Part shown: piece by piece, positions 26,281 through 35,214 of the stretch
Numbering within the stretch: the stretch's first letter is position 1
Layout: each line of letters opens with the position of its first letter
Origin: Paraglaciecola chathamensis S18K6
GTDB lineage: Bacteria > Pseudomonadota > Gammaproteobacteria > Enterobacterales > Alteromonadaceae
DNA length: 64,000 bases
NCBI GenBank assembly: GCA_000314955.1
Contig: BAEM01000022.1
Span: forward strand, 62,001 to 126,000
Reading direction: 5' to 3'
Position numbers and translations under genes: made by a program
Notes under the pieces: model-generated
What the model saw: only the letters and a program-made list of their open reading frames with translations
The model's database searches: none
Told to the model about the DNA's origin: nothing

Positions 26281-26664
26281 GGTATTTGCGTCGTCACTTC
26301 GATGAAATACCGCAATTTTATTGCCATCTAAATCACGAAAATATGCAGCAAAATAGGCTCCGTTGTTTCTTGGGCCCGGTTCGCCTTCGGATTCTGCTTT
26401 TAAGTCAATTGCCAGTTTGTACACGCTTTTTACAATGTTTTGGCTAGACGCCTTTAACGCTAGCATAGTGCCATTACCTGCAGTCGCTAAGTCTCCGTCA
26501 AATGGCTTTGTTATAGCGAGCTTTGTATCCGAATTCGAAAAGGCAAAGAAAACAACTTCACTTGTCTTGGCGACCGGTTTTGCCCCCAAGGGTTTCAATA
26601 TTATTTCGAAGAATTGTTGAGCTTTTTGCAGGTTATTGGTCCCTAGCGTCAGATGTGAAATCAC
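26278..26664 (-). CDS. Glyoxalase/VOC-family protein (integron cassette gene)
   Basis: This 128-residue single VOC domain has MISHLTLGTNNLQKAQQFFE, a middle FFAFSNSDTKLAIT, AYFAAYFRDLDGNKIAVFHR and few further marks. It resembles small glyoxalase or lactoylglutathione lyase-like proteins. The start is a GTG with AGGAGAGATAAAG upstream, 18 bases after the R' box of the attC at 26682, so it is a cassette gene. The stop codon TAA is the first three bases of the MITE end TAATACC, so the insertion has truncated or re-ended the gene and removed its own attC. Confidence 0.8.
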   Translation of the reverse strand: MISHLTLGTNNLQKAQQFFEIILKPLGAKPVAKTSEVVFFAFSNSDTKLAITKPFDGDLATAGNGTMLALKASSQNIVKSVYKLAIDLKAESEGEPGPRNNGAYFAAYFRDLDGNKIAVFHRSDDANT

Positions 26665-26681
26665 CTTTATCTCTCCTAGAA

Positions 26682-26766
26682 GTCTAACGTTTTATTTCAC
26701 TGGAAAATACGCGCTCTAATGACTGAAACTAAGCGAGACGCTTTTCAGTACAGTCTTTAGTTATGT
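26682..26766 (-). other. attC site (integron cassette recombination site)
   Basis: On the minus strand R'' ACATAAC and R' GTTAGAC bracket 85 bases. The arms TACTGAAAAGCGTCTCGC and GCGCGTATTTTCCAGTG pair with unpaired bases on one side, as in folded attC sites. It joins a small membrane-protein cassette (26825) to the glyoxalase cassette. Confidence 0.72.
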
Positions 26767-26824
26767 TTACTTTATTCACCATACTCTGAGAAGTACAATT
26801 TGATACCCAACTTGCCCATGATAG

Positions 26825-27010
26825 CTATAGCTTCTGATAAGAGAATAGCACCTCCCCAAAAGCATTTTCCCTAATGCTAAAACCCTCGTCTGCCATGTAT
26901 TTTGACGGAACTAAATTTAAGGGGTTTTTAATTGGGTATTGAGAATATATATAGGCAAAGTAAATAACAACTAAGGCAAAACCCTTCAATATAAGAACGA
27001 AATACGCCAT
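26825..27010 (-). CDS. Small membrane protein, 61 aa (cassette gene)
   Basis: One hydrophobic segment (AYFVLILKGFALVVIYFAYIYS, residues 2-23) is followed by a polar tail of 38 residues. It lies just before the attC at 26682-26766 on the same strand, the usual place for a cassette gene. The ribosome site is weak, and no family is recognised. The 286 bases between it and the ferredoxin reductase hold GTTAGC/GCTAAC words but no attC that I can pair. Confidence 0.45.
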   Translation of the reverse strand: MAYFVLILKGFALVVIYFAYIYSQYPIKNPLNLVPSKYMADEGFSIRENAFGEVLFSYQKL

Positions 27011-27296
27011 TCGCCCATAAATAAAACTAAAGGTTCAGTCATAGTGAGTAACAGCCAAAGCAGGGAGCATACGTTAGCGTTTGTGGACGAGTGCGTTAAC
27101 TTGCTTGATGGACAAAAGTAGCTTCATAAATAAAAGCGTTAGCAGGACAGAAAAAGAAAGGAAATGTAAGACAGTAAACTGGCAGTAAAGAGCCTGTAGT
27201 TAACATTGATATTAGCAGTGCGGCGAGCCTAGTGCTCACCACCTTATTATCATCGCGCTCATTAGACCGCTCTGCTATTGCCAAAGAGCCATGGCG

Positions 27297-28106
27297 TTAT
27301 TTTTCGATAAATGCCTGTTCGATAACATAATGCCCTTGTGAGCGTGAGTTGGCTTTCATAAAGCCTTTGGCATCTAATATTCCAGCCAGATCTTTTAACA
27401 TCGCGTCATTACCACAAAGCATGAATCGGTCATTTTCTGGGTCGATATCTGCTAAATTCAAATCGTTTGTGAGTTTATTCGACAACAGTAAATCTGTGAT
27501 GCGTCCTTCATGGGTGCACAAACCATCGTCTGTCTTTAGACTGTTGTACTGGTAAGGCTCTCTAGTCACAGTTGGGTAATACAGTAGTTTGTCTTGCACA
27601 AGATCGCCAAAGAACGGATTGTTCGGCAATGACACTTCAATCTCTTGTTGATAAGCCAGTTCTGACGCCCAGCGCACTCCGTGAACCAGTATGATCTTGT
27701 CGTATTGCTCATAAATATTGGGGTCTTGAATAATGCTCATAAACGGCGCTAAGCCCGTACCTGTGCTCAATAAATACAGGTTTTTACCGGGCTGTAAGTA
27801 ACCAGGTACCAAGGTACCGGTTGCGCGAGTAGTGAGCATAACTTCATCACCCGCCTGAATTTTTTGTAACTGCGACGTAAGCGCACCATCGGGTACTTTG
27901 ATGCTGAAAAACTCAAGTTCATCGGCGTAGTTGGCGCTGGCGATACTGTATGCACGCATCAGCGGTTTACCGGCAAGCTCAAGGCCAATCATCACGAATT
28001 GACCGCTTTCGAAGGTAAAAGATTTTTGTCGAGTCGTTTTAAAACTAAACAGTGTTTCATTCCAGTGGTGAACGAAGGTCACGCACTCTTTAATCACATT
28101 ACGCAT
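27297..28106 (-). CDS. fpr: Ferredoxin/flavodoxin-NADP+ reductase
   Basis: This 269-residue FAD/NADP reductase has the FAD signature LMRAYSIAS, the pyridine-nucleotide glycine motif STGTGLAPFMSII and a C-terminal VIEQAFIEK of the bacterial Fpr type. The ATG at 28106 follows TGGAGGAAC, while the longer frame begins inside that ribosome site. It moves electrons between NADPH and ferredoxin or flavodoxin and is often induced by oxidative stress. It stands alone, with 650 bases before the next gene. Confidence 0.93.
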   Translation of the reverse strand: MRNVIKECVTFVHHWNETLFSFKTTRQKSFTFESGQFVMIGLELAGKPLMRAYSIASANYADELEFFSIKVPDGALTSQLQKIQAGDEVMLTTRATGTLVPGYLQPGKNLYLLSTGTGLAPFMSIIQDPNIYEQYDKIILVHGVRWASELAYQQEIEVSLPNNPFFGDLVQDKLLYYPTVTREPYQYNSLKTDDGLCTHEGRITDLLLSNKLTNDLNLADIDPENDRFMLCGNDAMLKDLAGILDAKGFMKANSRSQGHYVIEQAFIEK

Positions 28107-28124
28107 TTCGTTAAGTTCCTCCAA

Positions 28125-28754
28125 GTTTCGAAACTTAGTATCTCACAAATACCATAATAGTAATAATTCTTATTTGCATCTAATTGTAACGACAAATGTA
28201 AATCTTGCCATTTTCAAGCACTGCTTTGCACCATTATCGAGCGTTCACTCTCGAACAACAGTAAAAGAGAAATAAAAAACACCGTAAAAACTTAAACGTT
28301 TAAGTTAGGCGTTATATGCGCTATGTTACATCCTTAAAACAATAGACTGTTGTTAAGTAAACAAGCATGGTTGACGGTCACCAAGGCCCATCACGCTTTG
28401 CACTGGTAGGTATAACGCGCTTTGCGCCCTTAGGTGTATTGCGCTTTGCCCGCGTAAACACGGCCTTTAGCAGTACTGCTTGATAAGTTAAGCGCACCGT
28501 GGCGCAATCTTTGCTGGTATTTTTGCCATATTGCATCGTTATATTGCATCGCTAATGGACATAACGAAGAAACACAGAAATGGCCTTTAACCTATTGTTC
28601 ACTATTAGCCAGCCAAGTTAGATGATATAAGCATTCACAACTTGGCATTACTCATTTTCAGCGTGGGTATCATATTTGTGTATCACAAATTAGATACGCT
28701 GCGCATAGACGGAAGCAGATTGATTCGCTTCCTATGAATTAATTAGGATCGTGT
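28125..28754. other. Intergenic region with degenerate CGCTTTGC repeats
   Basis: There is no gene in these 630 bases. Around 28394-28450 the word CGCTTTGC recurs three times with spacing of about 24 bases, a decayed short tandem repeat. Near the end, GTTACAT and repeated TATTGCATCG words (28530-28555) are seen. The promoter of the GH15-like gene should lie within the last 150 bases. Confidence 0.5.
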
Positions 28755-31700
28755 ATGCACAATTTAGAACTAAACACCAAACTAGACGCTTATTATCAAC
28801 AAGTTAAATCGGTCATACTTGATAAACAACACCCGGTCAGCGGCCTATTACCGGCCAGCACCGCCATTACCATACATGGAAATTATCAAGATGCATGGGT
28901 AAGAGATAACGTATATAGCATTTTAGCCGTGTGGGGCTTAGCCCTAGCCTATCGTAATGTAGACAGCGACAATGGTCGTGAATATGAATTACAGCAGCGT
29001 ACCGTAAAACTCATGCGTGCCCTGCTTCGCTCCATGATGGCGCAATCAAGCAAAGTCGAAGCCTTCAAAACATCACGCCATCCAATTGATTCCCTGCACG
29101 CCAAGTATGATACCGCCACTGGTGACAGCGTCGTGGGTGATGCCGAATGGGGGCATTTACAAATTGATGCGACCTCGGTCTTTTTATTAACCCTGACACA
29201 AATGATTGCCTCTGGGTTAGATGTGATTTGGTCTGACGAAGAAGTCTGTTTTATCCAAAATCTGGTGTACTACATTGAACGCGCTTATCGCACGCCAGAT
29301 TTCGGCATTTGGGAGCGCGGAGCAAAAAGTAACAGCGGTAGCGTGGAACTAAACGCTAGCTCTTTGGGCATGGCGAAAGCGGCCCTAGAAGCCCTATCTG
29401 GTTTTAACTTATACGGTGCAAAAGGCTCCCTTAGCTCGGTTATTCACGTTATTCCTGACAACATCGCGCAGTCCAACATAACCTTAAGTGCCATGTTACC
29501 CAGAGAGTCTAACACCAAAGAAATCGATGCAGCATTGCTTAGCGTTATTGGCTTTCCTGCCTTTGCGGTGCAAGACAAAACCCTGACGGACAAAGTAAGA
29601 AACGACATCGTAAATAAGCTAGAAGGTCGTTTCGGCTTGAAACGCTTTTTACGCGATGGTCATCAAACAGTGCTTGAAGATGAAGGCCGGTTACACTACG
29701 AAGATAAAGAACTAAAGCAATTTGAACACATTGAATCTGAATGGCCTCTGTTTTATGCCTACTTATACTTAGATGCCATTTTCACTGACAATAAACCAAA
29801 TATTGTTCATTACCGCGCTCGTTTAGATAAAGTACTGGTAGAACAAAATGGCTTTAAGCTATTGCCTGAACTGTACTATGTTCCCCAAGAGTCGATTGAT
29901 GCAGAGCGAGCAGAGCCGCAATCACAAAATCGTTTACCCAATGAAAACGTACCTTTGGTATGGGCACAAAGTCTATTTCTGTTGGGCTCTATGTTAGAAG
30001 ATGGCTTGCTGCGCCCCGGTGATTTAGACCCATTAGGCCGCCGCCATGCTAAGCCGAAAAAGAAACCTGTGGTGCAATTAATTTTCTTATCTGAAGATGA
30101 AATGCTGCAACAAGAACTTGCCACACATGGGGTGGCAACAGAAACCTTAAGCGATATTGCGCCAGTGAAAGTGTATCGCCCAGAAGACATTGCTGCTGTG
30201 CATGGCCAAGTAGGCCGTTGTGATAGTTTAGGCCTGACGGGCCGTATTCCGCGTATGCTAAAAAGCCTGACGACCAGCCGTTTTTACATGTTTAATAAAC
30301 AACGTGCGGTCTGTTTAACCCCGTCATTTATGCAACACGAATACTTTTTAAGTTACGACATCGATTTTCTCGTGCGCCGCTTTACCAGCGAGTTGAGTTA
30401 CCTGCACCGCAATTGGACCGAAGTGGGTCGCCCTACAATGACCGTGCTACTCACCCACAATTTGTTGGGTGGCGATCGCAGTTCGTTTTTCGAACTAATG
30501 GCGCAAATTGCCACAGGTGAAGTTGATGGTATACCGGTTAAACATGGCACTATGGCGCAATTAGCACCCACCTCTGCCGTGGAGCGAGTCGAGCAACTCA
30601 ATGATTTAGTTTTACCCAAAGAGCCCCTAAGTGATTTATTTTCGCACTCTTGTGCCTTGTCGCTTGCGGGGCACCATGTGGCCTTGTCATCCGATCAAGA
30701 GCGGGAAATAGGTGTGCTAAGTGACGTTGACGCCCTGCACGCCCGCTTAGAGCAGTCAGACAACCTCTACCAGCAAATCGCGTTGTTAGATGCCCTAAGT
30801 AAATTGCAAAGCTTAGATACTCAAATAACCTATCAGGGACAGCAACACACTGTTGGGTCATTGATTGAAGAGGTTTACCTGCAAGCAGGGCGATTGCGCT
30901 TATGGTCAGTGCTTCGTCACGCATCCGGTTTGCTCGGAAAAGTCGATGGCGATTTAGGCTTGTCAGTCAGTGCATTATTAGTCGCACAGAAGTTCATACA
31001 AGTTGGCCGAGCGTACAGCGATGAATCACTCATCTCTAAGCCACTGCAAGATGATGAACTACTAACCAAAATTAAACAGTTCTGCCGAGAAGATGTGCGT
31101 GATCAGGTGCTGACACAAGAGGTATTACTCAACCTAGGTATGCTTGTTAAATCACGGCCTAAGTTGTTCAGTGAGTTACTTACCGTAAGAGTCAGTTACC
31201 TTATTGTGTTGTTAACCAGCCAAATATCCCGCGAGCACAACAAAACCCCTGATGAGGCGTACGAGCACATCATGAATTTAGCGCCCTCGGAAATTCAAGA
31301 TCAAATTGAAGCCGTGCTTGAGGAATACCAAAACCTAACCGATTTACCTATCAAACTCGAAGAGCTGCACGCTGAGTGTCACTCAGGTAAGTTAGATTGG
31401 GACCAAGATTTAGGATTAGAAGAATTATCTGAACCCACTGAAGGATGGTACGTATGGCGTCAACACCAAGGTGTAATTGACAGACGCCCAGCCGGCTTTA
31501 TTCCGCAAGTGTGGAGTATATTCAAGCATACAACAGGCTTGGTGATCGGTAACAAGATGGATAAACGCAACCGCGTTGCCAGTGACATGGTGCTCAGTGA
31601 TATGACGCAGGGTGAAGCCGCGTTTGCATTACTCATTGAACAAATGCTGAATAATATTCAAGCACCAGAATACCGTCAGCTTACAGTTGAAACCTTAAGC

Positions 31701-32012
31701 GCTTTGGGTAGTTTTTTCGAGCAAAACCCCAGTTTGCAAATCGATGAAGCACTGACCATAGACGTCACAATTGGCCACGCTGTGCATCTTGCTTATAGTG
31801 AGCTGCATCCTGAACGTATGGATAATTACACCGAGTTTAAAGGCCAAGCATGGGATAGCTTTTATCATCGCTCGCCAATGGAAACGACCTTCTTTATCGT
31901 CTCAGCGCTGCGCAAGTTGTTAACCGTTCGCTTAGCAAAAGACAACATCACCCCAGAGCTGTTAACCGAGACATTAGATCAAGAGAGCAGCCCTGAGCAG
32001 CTAGTAAAATAG
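28755..32012 (+). CDS. GH15/phosphorylase-b-kinase regulatory-subunit-like protein, 1085 aa
   Basis: The N-terminal 400 residues form a GH15-like alpha/alpha barrel: GNYQDAWVRDNVYSILAVWGLALAYR near residue 42, then DAEWGHLQIDATSVFLL and IWERGAKSNSGSVELNASSLG. The long C-terminal part resembles the eukaryotic phosphorylase kinase alpha/beta subunits. Bacterial homologs exist in some marine gammaproteobacteria. Their role in glycogen or alpha-glucan metabolism is presumed but not settled. No kinase subunit or glycogen phosphorylase is nearby. It is cytoplasmic by the absence of a signal. A 17-bp hairpin follows 145 bases downstream. Confidence 0.88.
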   Translation: MHNLELNTKLDAYYQQVKSVILDKQHPVSGLLPASTAITIHGNYQDAWVRDNVYSILAVWGLALAYRNVDSDNGREYELQQRTVKLMRALLRSMMAQSSKVEAFKTSRHPIDSLHAKYDTATGDSVVGDAEWGHLQIDATSVFLLTLTQMIASGLDVIWSDEEVCFIQNLVYYIERAYRTPDFGIWERGAKSNSGSVELNASSLGMAKAALEALSGFNLYGAKGSLSSVIHVIPDNIAQSNITLSAMLPRESNTKEIDAALLSVIGFPAFAVQDKTLTDKVRNDIVNKLEGRFGLKRFLRDGHQTVLEDEGRLHYEDKELKQFEHIESEWPLFYAYLYLDAIFTDNKPNIVHYRARLDKVLVEQNGFKLLPELYYVPQESIDAERAEPQSQNRLPNENVPLVWAQSLFLLGSMLEDGLLRPGDLDPLGRRHAKPKKKPVVQLIFLSEDEMLQQELATHGVATETLSDIAPVKVYRPEDIAAVHGQVGRCDSLGLTGRIPRMLKSLTTSRFYMFNKQRAVCLTPSFMQHEYFLSYDIDFLVRRFTSELSYLHRNWTEVGRPTMTVLLTHNLLGGDRSSFFELMAQIATGEVDGIPVKHGTMAQLAPTSAVERVEQLNDLVLPKEPLSDLFSHSCALSLAGHHVALSSDQEREIGVLSDVDALHARLEQSDNLYQQIALLDALSKLQSLDTQITYQGQQHTVGSLIEEVYLQAGRLRLWSVLRHASGLLGKVDGDLGLSVSALLVAQKFIQVGRAYSDESLISKPLQDDELLTKIKQFCREDVRDQVLTQEVLLNLGMLVKSRPKLFSELLTVRVSYLIVLLTSQISREHNKTPDEAYEHIMNLAPSEIQDQIEAVLEEYQNLTDLPIKLEELHAECHSGKLDWDQDLGLEELSEPTEGWYVWRQHQGVIDRRPAGFIPQVWSIFKHTTGLVIGNKMDKRNRVASDMVLSDMTQGEAAFALLIEQMLNNIQAPEYRQLTVETLSALGSFFEQNPSLQIDEALTIDVTIGHAVHLAYSELHPERMDNYTEFKGQAWDSFYHRSPMETTFFIVSALRKLLTVRLAKDNITPELLTETLDQESSPEQLVK

Positions 32013-32064
32013 CCCTGAGCAGGTGGCTAAGTAAGCCTGAGTAGCTAGTAAAATAGCCCTGAGC
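31992..32064. repeat. 44-base duplication across the stop codon
   Basis: CCTGAGCAGCTAGTAAAATAGCCCTGAGC (31992-32020) is repeated with one change at 32036-32064. The first copy contains the real stop of the GH15-like gene, and the second repeats the stop codon in non-coding sequence. Confidence 0.8.
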
Positions 32065-32156
32065 TTATTCGATTAGCTCAAGTACATTCGAGCAATGGCT
32101 TTTAAGGCAATGGCCCTGCGCTGCTCTGCTCTGCAAGTTATGTAAGCTCAATGGGC

Positions 32157-32196
32157 GCATAAGGCACAAGGTTAACTCAAACCTTGTGCCTTATGC
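32157..32196. terminator. 17-bp perfect hairpin between two plus-strand genes
   Basis: GCATAAGGCACAAGGTT pairs perfectly with AACCTTGTGCCTTATGC across a six-base loop. There is no clear U-tract, but the position after the GH15-like gene suits transcription termination or mRNA protection. Confidence 0.65.
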
Positions 32197-32316
32197 TGTA
32201 CTCTATACACTGCGTGACATAATTTTTCTCTTGGGCACTATTTTACTTAGCACCGCCCAAGAATATAAGTAGACTTGCTTAGAGCCTTATGACATGAGTT
32301 ACATGGATGCAGTTTT

Positions 32317-32937
32317 ATGCCTGATTTCGCCATTTTAGCGGTATTTATTCCGACCTTTTTCTTTGTTTCTATCACCCCAGGTATGTGCATGACATTGGCC
32401 ATGACGCTGGGTATGAGCGTGGGTGTGCGTCGAACCCTGTGGATGATGGCCGGTGAAGTCATCGGCGTGGCGCTGGTTGCCATTGCGGCCGTGGTAGGTG
32501 TTGCCAGCATTATGCTCAACTACCCTAGCGTATTCCAAGTATTTAAGTGGGTCGGTGGTACCTATTTAGCGTATTTAGGCATAAAAATGTTTTTTGCCCA
32601 TGAACAGGTTACAACGGGCGAAAATATCAGTGCTACATCCCGAGGCAAGCTCGCATCACAGGGCTTTATTACTGCTATTGCCAACCCAAAAGGTTGGGCC
32701 TTTATGATTAGCCTACTGCCACCTTTTATCAGCGTAACCAAATCGCTGTCTGGTCAACTGACGGTGCTTGTTGGCTTAATTATGCTCAGCGAGTTCCTGT
32801 GTATGTTGATCTATGCCACTGGGGGCAAAAGCTTGCGACTCTTTTTAAATCGCGGCAATAACATTCGCTGGATGAACCGTATAGCAGGAAGTTTATTAGT
32901 CGGGCTGGGTTGTTGGTTAGCGTTTATTCCTACCTAA
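32317..32937 (+). CDS. LysE/RhtB-family exporter
   Basis: The 206-residue membrane protein has six hydrophobic segments and the RhtB opening FIPTFFFVSITPGMCMTLAMTLGMSVG, with the conserved Pro-Gly pair, followed by KWVGGTYLAYLGIKMF and AIANPKGWAFMISLLPPFI. Such carriers export amino acids or homoserine lactones. The gene is single and marks the left border of the minus-strand cassette array. Confidence 0.92.
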   Translation: MPDFAILAVFIPTFFFVSITPGMCMTLAMTLGMSVGVRRTLWMMAGEVIGVALVAIAAVVGVASIMLNYPSVFQVFKWVGGTYLAYLGIKMFFAHEQVTTGENISATSRGKLASQGFITAIANPKGWAFMISLLPPFISVTKSLSGQLTVLVGLIMLSEFLCMLIYATGGKSLRLFLNRGNNIRWMNRIAGSLLVGLGCWLAFIPT

Positions 32938-33052
32938 TGACTATGAAGCAAGATGTTTAAAAGAATAAGTATTGTGCTTTGTTTGTGCCAATATCTGTCT
33001 TTCGAAAAACGCTGATCTAGCGTGTTTAAGTATGGGCTTTTGTTAGGCACAG

Positions 33053-33150
33053 ATATCTGCCCAGTCGAGTACCCATAAATCTCTATTGCCTTTGTTCCAC
33101 ATACGCCCGTGCCGAGAGGAAAATACCAACGTTGTTGAGTTATGCCCAAG
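33053..33150 (-). other. Degraded cassette end with R''-like boxes and a 19-codon frame
   Basis: On the minus strand GCATAAC (33142-33148) follows the DUF3465 gene, and GGGCGTATGT, which lacks one T of an R' box, is about 50 bases on. A 19-codon frame MWNKGNRDLWVLDWADICA then ends in TGCCTAACAAAAG, an R''-like start of a further site that is not completed before the LysE gene. This looks like a truncated array end. Confidence 0.4.
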
Positions 33151-33165
33151 TAGAAATTTATAAAA

Positions 33166-33561
33166 CTATTGGTACGTACGACCATTATGCTTTAACCAAC
33201 CGCCAACATGATGACCATTTGGATCTCTATGAGTCCAATGAACTACACCCCCTTTATTATTCCATTCGTATTCGCCGTAAAATTGAATCGTGTCACCATA
33301 TGAAATTGAATTAATTCTCGGGGCAAGATCAATATTGTGCGCGATTAAAACTGTTTGACCAGATGAAAGCTTTAATATGAATTTTTGATGCCGTGAACCT
33401 TTGTTATCGTCTTTAAGAATGCGAATAACGGTGCCACTGCCTTTGACCTGAACATTACTTTGATGATTTTCGTATGCACTTTGCAAAGTCGAGGCTTGAA
33501 CAATACTCGTACATTGAAATAAAACGAATACAGCTAATATTGATGTAAATAGTTTACACAT
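33166..33561 (-). CDS. DUF3465-family secreted protein
   Basis: A Sec signal (MCKLFTSILAVFVLFQCTSIVQA) precedes a domain of about 105 residues with the DUF3465 pattern: GSGTVIRILKDDNKGSRHQK, FILKLSSGQTVLIAHNIDLAPR and GEYEWNNKGGVVHWTHRDP. The ATG at 33561 has AAGGAAGG upstream, and the frame's TTG at 33567 is not used. It overlaps the end of the preceding small gene by eight bases. DUF3465 proteins often sit in integron cassettes. Biochemical function is unknown. Confidence 0.85.
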   Translation of the reverse strand: MCKLFTSILAVFVLFQCTSIVQASTLQSAYENHQSNVQVKGSGTVIRILKDDNKGSRHQKFILKLSSGQTVLIAHNIDLAPRINSISYGDTIQFYGEYEWNNKGGVVHWTHRDPNGHHVGGWLKHNGRTYQ

Positions 33562-33763
33562 ATGCAAAACCTTCCTTAGCTTTAGCTATAATTTCTAATA
33601 ATCCGTCAGGTGCACTTTTAATTAAGTATTCACCGGCCCATTCTCCACTAAGAGGTGGATAGTTGTTAATTGATTCTATTTTCTTAGTTACTTCAGAGTT
33701 AACTCGGGCTTCTTGAGCTAAAGCACTGAATGTGAATACCAGTAGTAAGACTAGAAATTTCAT
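33554..33763 (-). CDS. Small secreted protein, 69 aa (cassette gene)
   Basis: A signal peptide (KFLVLLLVFTFSALAQE) is followed by a short acidic/basic tail. The ATG has AAGGATTTCG upstream and lies 17 bases after the R' box of the attC at 33780. Its last codons overlap the start of the DUF3465 gene, so the two form one two-gene cassette. No family is recognised. Confidence 0.65.
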   Translation of the reverse strand: MKFLVLLLVFTFSALAQEARVNSEVTKKIESINNYPPLSGEWAGEYLIKSAPDGLLEIIAKAKEGFAYV

Positions 33764-33779
33764 CGAAATCCTTTTGAAA

Positions 33780-33845
33780 ATATAACGTTCCAGTATGGGG
33801 CGAGCTTCTGAGCGTCCTAATTGACGCGTTTGTTAAATTTTCACC
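33780..33845 (-). other. attC-like site
   Basis: On the minus strand TTTAACA (R''-like) is followed about 50 bases later by GTTATAT (R'-like), with GGACGCTC and GCTCGCCCC as a weak inner pair. The site joins the DUF2071 cassette to the two-gene cassette. Pairing is poorer than in the sites at 36764 and 39078. Confidence 0.6.
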
Positions 33846-34629
33846 CAATGGTGGCTGGGGGCAAGTAAATAGTAAACTCATTTATTGGCTCAATTAAAAC
33901 GCTATACGGTGAGTTTTGCTCAACTGTTTTTACAATGCCCAGATCAGATAAAAGCATGAAATTTGCTGATATTAACTGGGCAGACTTAACCTCTAGTTCT
34001 TTGTGCCATACTCGATACATACCGAGCTTGCCGTCTCTTCGATAATAAAACCCAGCTAGAGGGTGGGTCAAATAGACCAAAGCTGACTCGACGTCGGGAA
34101 AGCCTGGAAATTCTAACCTACCATGTTCAGATTGAACTAAATCAACAGAAGTTTCAGCCCAATCGGATAGTGTTTTCATACTGTATTTTTCATACAAACC
34201 ATTAGCTTTGTTCAAAGTACAGTCAAAGTTAACCTTCCCCGCATACCAAGGAAGATTCCAAAGATATCTTGGCACCGCTAACGTCCAAGAATCTAAGGTA
34301 GTACCAAGAAACCATACGCAGCGTTCCCCTGTTTCGGTATCGATAATATATATTCTGTAGTTTGTTTGACCCATTGTAAATTTGGGGAAAGGAAATACTG
34401 CAGACGTAAAGTCAACATCGATAAACGGAACCACTGAGATAAGCCCCATTTCCTGACCATCTATTTCAACGGTGTCCAATTTAAATCGATCAGGAAATAT
34501 ACCTTGAAACCTTTCAGTAGGAACGGCGTAGGTAATGATTGCGAAATGCTTCAAACCACAAAGAACATCTATGCCTTTTGGTTTTGGTCTTTCTGTTAAG
34601 TAGTCTTTGAGTTTCCGTGATGCTTGCAC
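33841..34629 (-). CDS. DUF2071-family protein, 262 aa
   Basis: The protein matches the acetoacetate-decarboxylase-like DUF2071 layout: KHFAIITYAVPTERFQGIFP, then VVPFIDVDF, TNYRIYIIDTETGERCVWFLG and RYLWNLPWYAGKV. The start is taken as the GTG at 34629 with AAGGAAGC upstream. The longer frame uses an ATG that belongs to a MITE end. An R'-like GTTAAAC lies at 34644-34650, and the MITE end begins three bases further on, so the cassette's upstream attC has been interrupted. Function unknown. Confidence 0.78.
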   Translation of the reverse strand: MQASRKLKDYLTERPKPKGIDVLCGLKHFAIITYAVPTERFQGIFPDRFKLDTVEIDGQEMGLISVVPFIDVDFTSAVFPFPKFTMGQTNYRIYIIDTETGERCVWFLGTTLDSWTLAVPRYLWNLPWYAGKVNFDCTLNKANGLYEKYSMKTLSDWAETSVDLVQSEHGRLEFPGFPDVESALVYLTHPLAGFYYRRDGKLGMYRVWHKELEVKSAQLISANFMLLSDLGIVKTVEQNSPYSVLIEPINEFTIYLPPATIG

Positions 34630-34652
34630 AACGCTTCCTTGAAGTTTAACTA

Positions 34653-34700
34653 TAATACCAATCCGCATTAATAAGTGACCGCCTCAGAATGCGTCCCAGC
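34653..34700 (-). mobile_element. Solo MITE end
   Basis: TAATACCAATCCGCATTAAT and the following CTCAGAATGCGTCCCAGCG match the right end of the MITE at 26013-26280 in reverse. No second end is visible nearby, so this is a fragment or the product of recombination. It lies exactly where the DUF2071 cassette's upstream attC should be. Confidence 0.7.
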
Positions 34701-34733
34701 GAACGAAGTAAGTTACAACAGCGCATCGTAGGC

Positions 34734-35042
34734 TTAATTTGTCGTTTCTTTCTGTTCGTCTGATTCAAGGGGAGAATAAATGCAAGAAACTCCTCCTTTT
34801 GTGAGCGCGATACTAAAGCGGTGGTCACAATTCACAGCTGCAAATATAATAGGAAGCTGTTCATTACCGAATGAGCTTGGAAGATATACAACTTTTTGGC
34901 CTACTTCACATGAAGCAGCTGTAACATCTTTTTGCCATCCCTTGACCTCACAGAGGCTTTCTTGATCTATCGCTATATTCTGCTGATTGCACCCAGCTAA
35001 AGCACCTATACTAATCGCCAACAAACTTCCTTTTTTAAACAT
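34734..35042 (-). CDS. Small lipoprotein, 102 aa (cassette gene)
   Basis: The product has a lipoprotein signal (KKGSLLAISIGALAGC, Cys18), then a domain with four further Cys residues (LCEVKGW, AASCEV, VNCDHRF, VSCIY) that could form two disulfides. The ATG has a GGAG ribosome site. It lies in the cassette array on the minus strand. A GTTAGGC box about 60 bases upstream suits an R' site. No family is recognised. Confidence 0.7.
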   Translation of the reverse strand: MFKKGSLLAISIGALAGCNQQNIAIDQESLCEVKGWQKDVTAASCEVGQKVVYLPSSFGNEQLPIIFAAVNCDHRFSIALTKGGVSCIYSPLESDEQKETTN

Positions 35043-35058
35043 CTAACTCTCCGTTATT

Positions 35059-35185
35059 GCAGCTCTTGTTTTACTTTAGACTCCCGATCTAGTTTAAAGC
35101 CTAACAATATTATTATCCGGATAAAATCTGTAATTGCATCCGCGTATTTAACACGGAAATTTTCCGACTTCCCCTCTAATTATGC
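35059..35185 (-). pseudogene. 41-codon open fragment without start
   Basis: Between the two cassette genes the minus strand reads ENFRVKYADAITDFIRIII, then LGFKLDRESKVKQELQ and a stop, with no start codon upstream. It contains GTTAAAT and GTTAGGC words and may be the tail of a lost cassette gene. No family is recognised. Confidence 0.3.
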
Positions 35186-35214
35186 CGGCGTTGATAAAAC
35201 CGCATCCAACTTTT

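Noticed and set aside
27040-27160. GTTAGC/GCTAAC words as another attC
   Set aside because: Several box-like words occur, but no pair gives matching inner arms at the right spacing.
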